Below are positions 1 to 5,025 of a stretch of 5,025 nt of DNA, one piece after another. The stretch is from Candidatus Omnitrophota bacterium. Lineage in GTDB: Bacteria > Omnitrophota > Gorgyraeia > Tantalellales > Tantalellaceae. The stretch covers positions 1 to 5,025 of the forward strand of contig JAHIZQ010000053.1 in NCBI GenBank assembly GCA_018814505.1, read 5' to 3'. How positions within the stretch are numbered: the stretch's first letter is position 1; every line of letters begins with the position of its first letter. A program made the translations under genes and the position numbers. The notes under the pieces are model-generated. The model did not search any database, had not been told where the DNA came from, and worked only from the letters and a program-made list of their open reading frames with translations.

Positions 1-507
1 ATCCGTAACAAATCCTTTTTGCCCATGTGAACCATCATCTGTTGTAACATACACTTTATCGCAGAATTCTCTTATTTCTTTTTCACAAATAATTAAATCT
101 TTTGTCCTGGCACCGATTATAACCGTCACATCATTTCCAGCCTTTTTCATAGCTTTAGCAATAGGATATGCTTCAGCAGTTCCCACTCCGCCTCCAATAC
201 ATATAACTTTTCCTACATTTTTCACCATAGCCGCGTGCCCAAGCGGCCCGGCAATATCACTAATACTTTCTCCTAATCGAACCCCGCAAAGTTTTTTTGT
301 ACTGACTCCTATTGCCTGGCACACAACCTGTATTGTGCCTTTTTCCACATCCCAATCATATAATGTGAGCGGAAAACGTTCGCCTCTTTCGTCAACGCGC
401 AAAACAACAAATTGCCCGGCTTGCGCGGCATGAGCAATATCTTTAGCTTCAATCTCTAAAAGCGAAATTTCAGAATTAAGTCGTTTTTTTTGCACTATTT
501 TATGCAT
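1..507 (-). CDS. nfnA: NfnA/SudB-type FAD/NAD-binding subunit of ferredoxin:NADP+ oxidoreductase (partial, C-terminus off window)
   Basis: I translated this by hand as an open frame of 169 codons running off the left edge. The N-terminus (MHKIVQKKRLNSEISLLEIE) followed by GQFVVLRVDERGERFPLT (residues 31-48) is the FAD-binding half of the ferredoxin-NADP reductase fold, with the RxPLT-type flavin motif. GPLG (87-90) and the glycine-rich CIGGGVGTAEAYPIAKA stretch (103-119) form the NAD(P)-binding half. In this family (NfnA of Thermotoga, sulfide dehydrogenase SudB, related to PyrK) the subunit carries FAD and a C-terminal [2Fe-2S] cluster; those cysteines would lie beyond the edge, since the family is about 280 residues long. 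It normally pairs with NfnB, often mislabelled glutamate synthase small subunit, in a cytoplasmic complex coupling NADH, NADPH and ferredoxin. The RFPLTLYDWD segment fits NfnA/SudB better than PyrK. The ATG at 505-507 has a strong Shine-Dalgarno sequence. Whether nfnB follows cannot be seen. Confidence 0.86.
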   Translation of the reverse strand, partial: MHKIVQKKRLNSEISLLEIEAKDIAHAAQAGQFVVLRVDERGERFPLTLYDWDVEKGTIQVVCQAIGVSTKKLCGVRLGESISDIAGPLGHAAMVKNVGKVICIGGGVGTAEAYPIAKAMKKAGNDVTVIIGARTKDLIICEKEIREFCDKVYVTTDDGSHGQKGFVTD

Positions 508-513
508 TTAATT

Positions 514-520
514 CTCCTCT
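514..520 (-). promoter_or_regulatory. ribosome binding site of the nfnA-like gene
   Basis: Read on the minus strand this is AGAGGAG, six bases before the ATG at 505-507. It is a near-perfect anti-16S match and fixes the start. It lies 36 bases downstream of the terminator U-tract, so readthrough of that terminator would be needed to translate the gene from the upstream promoter. Confidence 0.75.
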
Positions 521-555
521 AATTTTACTGATCCCTTATTTCCTTTAAGCCCCTT

Positions 556-608
556 AAAAAAACAAAGGCGTCCTTCACCCATAACTGAGCAGTAAGAACG
601 CCTTTGTT
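556..608 (-). terminator. intrinsic terminator / attenuator between the asparagine-synthetase-like gene and nfnA
   Basis: On the minus strand the 5' arm 608-594 (AACAAAGGCGTTCTT) pairs with 575-561 (AAGGACGCCTTTGTT) over 15 base pairs with a single G:U wobble, around an 18-base loop (593-576). A run of seven T (562-556) overlaps and follows the stem. The T-tract is only on the minus strand, so the terminator works in that direction. It could simply end the upstream operon. However, a good promoter (642-669) lies between it and the upstream gene, and an ANTAR-like hairpin sits in its 5' arm, so a conditional attenuator of nfnA is the better reading. Confidence 0.78.
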
Positions 609-625
609 CCTTTACGACACTTAAA
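594..625 (-). promoter_or_regulatory. candidate ANTAR-type antiterminator RNA (two small hairpins)
   Basis: On the minus strand AGGAAC (611-606), loop AAAGGC (605-600) and GTTCTT (599-594) form a 6-bp stem with one G:U wobble and a six-base loop having A at position 1 and G at position 4, the signature of RNAs bound by ANTAR-domain proteins. Directly 5' of it, TTTA (625-622) and TAAA (614-611) pair around a seven-base loop, AGTGTCG, which also has A at 1 and G at 4; this hairpin is weak, A-U only and one base too long in the loop. The second hairpin lies inside the 5' arm of the terminator at 556-608, so the two folds exclude each other, as in known ANTAR antitermination leaders. The motif assignment is my inference; no alignment was run. 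Confidence 0.45.
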
Positions 626-641
626 ACACATCGGTGATTGT

Positions 642-669
642 ATTATCAACATTTACAAATATTCGTCAA
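642..669 (-). promoter_or_regulatory. sigma-70-type promoter for the nfnA leader
   Basis: The minus strand shows TTGACG (669-664) and GATAAT (647-642) separated by 16 bases; each hexamer matches five of six consensus positions. Transcription would start near 635-638, about 25 bases before the ANTAR-like second hairpin and about 130 bases before the nfnA start codon. Its place downstream of the asparagine-synthetase-like gene implies that nfnA is a separate transcription unit. It is a visual match, not a measured start site. Confidence 0.55.
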
Positions 670-689
670 GAACAATCATAACTTCTAGC

Positions 690-737
690 TTATGGATTAA
701 ATTTACTGCACGTCAAACAATTTTTGCAATACTTCAT
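690..737 (-). CDS. candidate 15-residue Cys-rich small ORF
   Basis: ATG at 735-737 opens a frame reading MKYCKNCLTCSKFNP and ending in TAA. A Shine-Dalgarno-like GAAGGT (748-743) lies five bases upstream, and the ATG is 17 bases after the stop of the asparagine-synthetase-like gene, so it could be the last cistron of that operon. The three cysteines form a CxxCxxC pattern that could bind metal or be modified. No family is recognised. An ORF this short with an acceptable ribosome-binding site can easily arise by chance, so the call is tentative. Confidence 0.22.
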   Translation of the reverse strand: MKYCKNCLTCSKFNP

Positions 738-754
738 AACTTACCTTCTTTCTT

Positions 755-2695
755 TTAAATCCATTCCTGTTTCCACGACTGGAACATTAACACATCCCAA
801 AGATGATATGCGTGATTCCGTTTACCTGTTACATGCTCCTGCCAATATTTCTTAATAAGCACGGAATTTAAAATGCCGTCTTTTCTAAGCGCGCTTTCAT
901 TAAGCAGATCTTCCGCCCAATCCCGCAGAGGCCCTCTTAACCATGTATCAATCGGAACTCCAAAACCCATTTTGGGACGTTCAATTAATTTCGACGGAAC
1001 ATATTTATACAAAATTTCTCTGAGTATCCATTTGCTTTTTCCTGAACGAATTTTTAAAGACAGTGGTAACCGTTTTGAAAACTCAATTATTCTATGATCC
1101 AAGATTGGCGCCCTAGCATTTAATCCAGCCGCTTCGCTTGCTTTAACTACTTTTACAAGGCCATCATCAGGCAAATACGTCATTAAATCCCAATACATCA
1201 TTCTGTCTACAAACCCGGGAATGCTATTTTTCGTTTTTGAATCAACTATCATACTGAAAGGTTCTTTTGAATCCAACACCAGGTTCTCCGGATCCTGCCA
1301 ATGGGATGTTAATTTAAAATACAATTCATCAGGGGATGAACTTGTTAGTATATCAGCTAATTTGTGTAGTTTATCACCAAACATACGGTGTTGAAAAAAC
1401 TTAGGCATAATAGTTGAGCCAACTTTTGAAATGCTATCTAACCGTTCGGGAGACATCCCTTTTATTAAATTTGCAACCATTTTTTTCATAAAAAAAGGCG
1501 ATATTCTTAAATGTTTCCATACTTTATTTGCCCAAAGATATCTGTTATAACCGCCAAAAACTTCATCCCCACCGTCTCCAGATAAACCCGTTGTAATATG
1601 TTTCTTGGCAAACTGAAAAACCAAGTAAGTAGGGATCTGTGAGGAATCAGAAAACGGCTCATCATATATTTTAGGCATTTTATTAATCGTATCCACCATA
1701 TCCCGCGGCACAAGACGAAGAGTCTCATGTTTAGTCCCCAAATAACGTGATATTTCTCTAGCAAAAACGGACTCATCGTAATTTTCCTGATCAATTGCCA
1801 CGCTAAAAGTAGGAACCGGAACACTTTTTTGTTTTTGCAACAAACCGGCTATGAGGGATGAATCAACTCCGCCAGAGAGCAAAACTCCGGTTATGGCGTT
1901 TTTCTCCAACCGTTTTTCAATAGAATCGATAAGTAAGTTTTCCAATTCATCAACGACTTCTTGTTCCGACTTTACAAATAGATCCAAACCTCCCTTTTCC
2001 GTAATTTTTAAAGCATCCCAATAAGAGTATTCTTTAACATTTAAAACCCCATCTATAACCAGATAAGAACCCTGTTTGAGTTTTTTTACGCCTTTGTATA
2101 TGGAATGTGGCGCAGGCACACAATTATATCTAAAAAACAAACTAAGAGCGTTTTTATCTATCTCCGCGGAAAAAAGATCATTTTCACAAATAGCCTGTAC
2201 CATAGACGAAAAAAATAAAACATTATTCTGAATACCGTAATAAAGCTGTTTTGTTCCAACTTTATCTCGCGCGAGAAAAAGTTTCTTATCAGATTTGTCC
2301 CATAAAAAAAAGACGAATACACCATTAATCTTTTTTAGAACTGTCTCAATGCCCCATTTTGAGATTGCTTCTACCAAGACATCCGCCTCGCACCCCGTTT
2401 CTAAACACGTTTTATCTAAATTGGATTCAACAGCTAATTCATCCAAAATTTCATTTAGATTATAAATCTCTCCTTCATAAACTAACGTAAAACGTCCACA
2501 GGAAGATTTACTTGGTTCACTAAGTGTCTCACTTCTCCCTGTATTTTTATAACCCAGAATCATGCCTTTTTCTTCTTCCGCCCAATAACCGCAATCTCTT
2601 CCGAGAGACTCTGCTCCTGTCATTTTCATAAAAGAATCTTTCAAGAGTTCTTTTCGTTCTTTCCTAAACTTCCAAAAACCGGCTATTTTTTTCAT
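755..2695 (-). CDS. asparagine synthetase-family protein with degenerate glutaminase domain
   Basis: This 646-residue protein has the two-domain asparagine synthetase (AsnB/AsnH-like) layout: an N-terminal class II glutaminase fold (about 1-215) and a C-terminal ATP-pyrophosphatase synthetase domain (about 245-640). The synthetase domain keeps the PP-loop SGGVDS (274-279), LSGDGGDE (371-378), YLPDDGLVK (507-515) and ERPKMGFGVPIDTWLRGPL (572-590), and resembles versions found in surface-polysaccharide clusters. The glutaminase site is lost: MCGIAGF is MKKIAGF, so the nucleophilic Cys is Lys; the RGPD and RLSIxD segments are unrecognisable; YNGEIYN is YEGEIYN (E74); and the SDTEV aspartate is Glu (E103). 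The ATG is the only plausible start, because an in-frame TAG lies at 2705-2707; GAGGGA (2703-2698) serves as ribosome-binding site. The EAR(V)P glutamate of the synthetase site is Asn526. It probably activates a carboxylate with ATP and uses free ammonia or another amine; the product is unknown. Databases would likely label it asnB. It lies 78 bases after pyrG, perhaps co-transcribed. Confidence 0.9.
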   Translation of the reverse strand: MKKIAGFWKFRKERKELLKDSFMKMTGAESLGRDCGYWAEEEKGMILGYKNTGRSETLSEPSKSSCGRFTLVYEGEIYNLNEILDELAVESNLDKTCLETGCEADVLVEAISKWGIETVLKKINGVFVFFLWDKSDKKLFLARDKVGTKQLYYGIQNNVLFFSSMVQAICENDLFSAEIDKNALSLFFRYNCVPAPHSIYKGVKKLKQGSYLVIDGVLNVKEYSYWDALKITEKGGLDLFVKSEQEVVDELENLLIDSIEKRLEKNAITGVLLSGGVDSSLIAGLLQKQKSVPVPTFSVAIDQENYDESVFAREISRYLGTKHETLRLVPRDMVDTINKMPKIYDEPFSDSSQIPTYLVFQFAKKHITTGLSGDGGDEVFGGYNRYLWANKVWKHLRISPFFMKKMVANLIKGMSPERLDSISKVGSTIMPKFFQHRMFGDKLHKLADILTSSSPDELYFKLTSHWQDPENLVLDSKEPFSMIVDSKTKNSIPGFVDRMMYWDLMTYLPDDGLVKVVKASEAAGLNARAPILDHRIIEFSKRLPLSLKIRSGKSKWILREILYKYVPSKLIERPKMGFGVPIDTWLRGPLRDWAEDLLNESALRKDGILNSVLIKKYWQEHVTGKRNHAYHLWDVLMFQSWKQEWI

Positions 2696-2701
2696 ATTCC
2701 C

Positions 2702-2727
2702 TCGCTATCCTATGTTCATAGTCGCTA
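2702..2727. repeat. short inverted repeat flanked by direct TCGCTA repeats
   Basis: In the 78-base gap between pyrG and the asparagine-synthetase-like gene, CTATG-TT-CATAG (2710-2721) is a perfect five-base inverted repeat, and TCGCTA occurs on either side (2702-2707 and 2722-2727). It overlaps the ribosome-binding region of the downstream gene, so it could be a small operator or translation-control element, but it is short enough to be chance. The rest of the gap is A/T-rich with a run of eight A (2747-2754) and no convincing promoter or terminator. Confidence 0.2.
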
Positions 2728-2773
2728 CACATTAATATTACCTACCAAAAAAAACATATATATCTTTTACGCT

Positions 2774-4378
2774 TCATCCGCGTTCAATTGATGCTTTAAC
2801 AAATTCCCTAAATAAAGGATGCGCTCTATCCGGTTTAGATTTAAATTCCGGATGGAATTGACATGCCACAAACCAGGGATGGTCTTTCAGCTCAATAATT
2901 TCTATTAATTCTTGTTGAGCATAAGTACCCGCAAAAACTAAACCTTTATCTTTCATGACATTTTTATATTCGTTATTGAATTCGTATCTGTGCCTATGCC
3001 TCTCACTAATTTCTTTTTTTTCTTCATACGCAAAAAAACTCTTTGTTACCGCTTCTAGTCTACACGCATAGGCACCTAAACGCATAGTCCCGCCTTTATC
3101 TGCAACTTCTTTTTGTTCTTCTAAAAGCGAAATTACCGGATATTTTGTATTTTTGTCGAATTCTATTGAATTTGCCCCTTCAAAACCGCAAACATTTCTG
3201 GCAAATTCAATAACCGCTGACTGCATCCCTAAACATATGCCAAAAAACGGAAGTTTATTTTCACGCGCGAATTGAATCGCTTCAAATTTCCCCTCTATCC
3301 CTCTATATCCAAAACCTCCTGGAACAAGCACAGCGTTTGCATTTTTTAAATATTTCAACACACCGAACTCACTGATATCTTCTGAATCAACTTTTATTAT
3401 TTCCACCTTAGCATTATTCGCAATTCCGCCATGAACTAGCGCCTCGTATATTGACTTATACGCGTCCTGCAATGTTATGTATTTACCGACAACCGCGATC
3501 TTTGTCTGTTTTGTTGGCGCCTTGATTATGTTCACAACTTTATTTGTCCATTCATTCAAGTCACAATCTTTACTTTTTATTCCCAGGAGTTTGGTCACAA
3601 GCTGATCCAAATTTTCTTTAGCAAACATTAGAGGCACTTCATAAACGCTACTAACATCCAAAGCCGGAATCACAGCGTTTTTATCAACATTACAAAATAA
3701 CGCGATTTTCTCTCTCGCTTCCTGGCTTAATTCTTTTTCTGACCTGCAGAGTAAAATATCCGGTTGAATACCTATCTGCCGAAGAACTCCGACACTATGC
3801 TGTGTGGGTTTTGTTTTAATTTCTCCCGCGCTTTTTATATACGGCACCAATGTAACATGAATATTAATGCAGTTCTGATACCCTACATCAATTCGAAGCT
3901 GTCTTATTGCCTCTAAAAAAGGAAGACTCTCAATGTCACCAATCGTGCCTCCTATTTCAACTATTACTATGTCTATGTTTGTATTTCTTGTAACTTTTTT
4001 TATGTGGCGCTTTATCTCATCTGTAATATGCGGAATAACCTGAACTGTTTTTCCAAGATATTCTCCTTTTCTTTCTTTTGAAATAACATAATGATAAATT
4101 TTTCCGGTTGTTATATTACTGTCACGGCCGATTACGGCATCCGTAAAACGTTCGTAATGACCCAAATCCAAGTCTGCTTCAGCCCCATCTTCTGTAACAT
4201 ATACTTCTCCATGCTCATAAGGATTCATAGTTCCGGGATCAACATTTATATAGGGATCACATTTTACAATTGTTATGGTTAAACCTCTCGATTCCATCAA
4301 CTTGCCAATAGCCGCTGAAGCAATACCCTTGCCTAGACTTGAAACAACTCCTCCTGTAACAAAAATATATTTAGGCAT
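2774..4378 (-). CDS. pyrG: CTP synthase (glutamine-hydrolysing)
   Basis: This 534-residue protein is full length for the family. It converts UTP to CTP in the cytoplasm using ATP and the amide nitrogen of glutamine, the last step of de novo cytidine nucleotide synthesis. The N-terminal synthetase (amidoligase) domain (about 1-268) has the P-loop-like [11 protein letters not shown] (9-19), the [19 protein letters not shown] segment (41-59), [10 protein letters not shown] (69-78), [11 protein letters not shown] (140-150) and KTKPTQHSV (188-196). After a linker, the class I glutamine amidotransferase domain (about 292-534) has the oxyanion loop PGGFG (353-357), the nucleophile elbow GICLGMQ with Cys382, and His509 and Glu511 in FHPEF, so the triad is complete. 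The ATG at 4376-4378 starts one base after the purF stop, and its ribosome-binding site is inside purF, so the two are co-transcribed and probably translationally coupled. Nothing is missing or unusual in the protein. Confidence 0.98.
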   Translation of the reverse strand: MPKYIFVTGGVVSSLGKGIASAAIGKLMESRGLTITIVKCDPYINVDPGTMNPYEHGEVYVTEDGAEADLDLGHYERFTDAVIGRDSNITTGKIYHYVISKERKGEYLGKTVQVIPHITDEIKRHIKKVTRNTNIDIVIVEIGGTIGDIESLPFLEAIRQLRIDVGYQNCINIHVTLVPYIKSAGEIKTKPTQHSVGVLRQIGIQPDILLCRSEKELSQEAREKIALFCNVDKNAVIPALDVSSVYEVPLMFAKENLDQLVTKLLGIKSKDCDLNEWTNKVVNIIKAPTKQTKIAVVGKYITLQDAYKSIYEALVHGGIANNAKVEIIKVDSEDISEFGVLKYLKNANAVLVPGGFGYRGIEGKFEAIQFARENKLPFFGICLGMQSAVIEFARNVCGFEGANSIEFDKNTKYPVISLLEEQKEVADKGGTMRLGAYACRLEAVTKSFFAYEEKKEISERHRHRYEFNNEYKNVMKDKGLVFAGTYAQQELIEIIELKDHPWFVACQFHPEFKSKPDRAHPLFREFVKASIERG

Positions 4379-4379
4379 T

Positions 4380-5025
4380 TCAATTCCTTTCTAAGACGCC
4401 TTTCCCTGTTTTCCGACAGGGTTTAATTGGATACACTCCATCAAAACATGCTGTACAAAATTCACATTCTGGAAGTGGCATTGCTTCCAACATTTTATCT
4501 TTACTTAAATACTCCAAACTATCTGCTCCTATAAAACTTTTAATCGAATCTATACTGTGATTTGACGCTATTAATTCTTTTTTAGTCGGAAAATCAATAC
4601 CATAAAAACACGGAAATTTTATCGGAGGACAACTAATCCGCATATGCACTTCTTTCGCTCCCGCTTCACGAAGTGTCTTTACCCGTATTTTACTAGTTGT
4701 ACCTCTAACGATGGAATCTTCAACAACTACTACTCGTTTTCCTTTGAGCACATCTCTTATAGGATTAAGCTTAACTTTGACCCTAAAATCTCTTATAAAC
4801 TGTGAAGGCTGAATAAAAGTTCTACCTACATAATGATTTCTTATTAACGCGATTTCAAAAGGAGACCTAGATTCTTCGGCAAAACCTAACGCCGCGTAAT
4901 TACCAGAATCCGGTATCGGCATAACAAAATCACAACTTACTGGACATTCCCCGGCCAACTCTTTGCCTAAACGTTTACGAGTGAGATATACATTTTCACC
5001 AAATATATTACTATCAGGCCGGGCA
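4380..5025 (-). CDS. purF: amidophosphoribosyltransferase (glutamine PRPP amidotransferase), C-terminal part
   Basis: The frame is open to the right edge; 214 residues are visible, beginning [14 protein letters not shown], so the N-terminal glutaminase domain is off the window. PurF catalyses the first committed step of purine synthesis, converting PRPP and glutamine to phosphoribosylamine. The visible part is the phosphoribosyltransferase domain: [14 protein letters not shown], the flexible loop region [14 protein letters not shown], and the PRPP-binding loop [14 protein letters not shown]. The cysteines of PCFYGID and [10 protein letters not shown] match those that bind the [4Fe-4S] cluster in Bacillus-type PurF, so this is the Fe-S form, an oxygen-sensitive type. 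The remaining ligand lies before the ARPDS segment, beyond the edge. An apparent TTG start at 4956-4958 is internal, because clear PurF sequence continues upstream of it. The TGA at 4380-4382 is one base before the pyrG ATG. Confidence 0.97.
   Translation of the reverse strand, partial: ARPDSNIFGENVYLTRKRLGKELAGECPVSCDFVMPIPDSGNYAALGFAEESRSPFEIALIRNHYVGRTFIQPSQFIRDFRVKVKLNPIRDVLKGKRVVVVEDSIVRGTTSKIRVKTLREAGAKEVHMRISCPPIKFPCFYGIDFPTKKELIASNHSIDSIKSFIGADSLEYLSKDKMLEAMPLPECEFCTACFDGVYPIKPCRKTGKGVLERN
4385..4390 (-). promoter_or_regulatory. pyrG ribosome binding site inside the purF 3' end
   Basis: The minus strand reads AAAGGA six bases before the pyrG ATG. It overlaps the last codons of purF, so ribosomes finishing purF pass through the initiation site, which favours translational coupling. 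Confidence 0.65.

Noticed and set aside
1..507. PyrK (dihydroorotate dehydrogenase electron-transfer subunit) in place of NfnA, given the pyrG neighbour.
   Set aside because: The RFPLTLYDWD segment, the QAIGVSTKKL segment and the N-terminus fit NfnA/SudB; a pyrD partner is not visible. PyrK remains a minor alternative because the C-terminus is cut off.
575..631. An 18-codon minus-strand frame (MCFKCRKGTKAFLLLSYG) spanning the attenuator, as a possible leader peptide with three Leu codons.
   Set aside because: There is no Shine-Dalgarno sequence before its ATG, the predicted transcription start is only about 4-7 bases upstream, and leucine-sensing attenuation makes little sense for nfnA. Paired-hairpin control explains the region better.
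688..716. A second promoter with TTGACG (716-711) as -35.
   Set aside because: At 17 bases the -10 position reads ATAAGC, a poor match; the TTGACG/GATAAT pair further downstream is much better.
873..1097. A 74-codon plus-strand frame.
   Set aside because: It is antisense to well-conserved synthetase sequence and has no family similarity that I recognise.
1507..1824. A 105-codon minus-strand frame.
   Set aside because: It lies wholly inside the asparagine-synthetase-like gene in another frame and shows no recognisable family.
2747..2790. Terminator after pyrG, from the eight-base T-tract and a nearby ACGC/GCGT hairpin on the minus strand.
   Set aside because: The stem is only four base pairs, overlaps the end of pyrG, and is about 14 bases away from the T-tract, so it does not form a proper intrinsic terminator.
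4091..4282. A 63-codon plus-strand frame.
   Set aside because: It is antisense to highly conserved N-terminal CTP synthase motifs.
4380..4958. A complete 192-residue protein starting at TTG 4956-4958.
   Set aside because: PurF-like sequence ([14 protein letters not shown]...RKRLGKEL) continues in frame upstream to the window edge, so the TTG is an internal Leu codon of a truncated purF.

Overview
The window is a compact bacterial chromosome segment with every recognisable gene on the minus strand. Base composition looks A+T-rich. An NfnA/SudB-type electron-bifurcating ferredoxin:NADP+ reductase subunit and an Fe-S-type PurF suggest an anaerobe. The lineage cannot be fixed from sequence alone; Elusimicrobiota/Endomicrobia-like or other little-studied anaerobic phyla are possible, but that is a guess.

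Layout in transcription order (right to left): the C-terminal part of purF (4380-5025, cut by the right edge); pyrG, complete (2774-4378), starting one base after the purF stop; a 78-base gap; a complete 646-residue asparagine-synthetase-family protein (755-2695); a 247-base intergenic region (508-754); and the N-terminal 169 residues of an NfnA-like flavoprotein (1-507, cut by the left edge). The theme is glutamine and amino nitrogen. PurF and PyrG use glutamine amide nitrogen for purine and CTP synthesis, the third gene belongs to a glutamine amidotransferase family, and NfnA normally pairs with a glutamate-synthase-like NfnB, which would lie off the left edge.

Two things stand out. First, the asparagine-synthetase-like protein has lost its glutaminase site: it begins MKKIAGF instead of MCGIAGF, an in-frame stop just upstream rules out a longer start, and other glutamine-binding positions are also replaced. 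Its ATP-pyrophosphatase motifs are intact, but the usual EAR(V)P glutamate is Asn. It may use free ammonia or another amine, or make a different product. Second, the intergenic region before nfnA holds a near-consensus promoter followed by a hairpin with a 6-bp stem and hexaloop AAAGGC (A at 1, G at 4). That hairpin is embedded in the 5' arm of a strong intrinsic terminator. This is the architecture of ANTAR-protein-controlled antitermination leaders, which often control nitrogen genes. A very short Cys-rich ORF with a good ribosome-binding site follows the asparagine-synthetase-like gene and is only a candidate.
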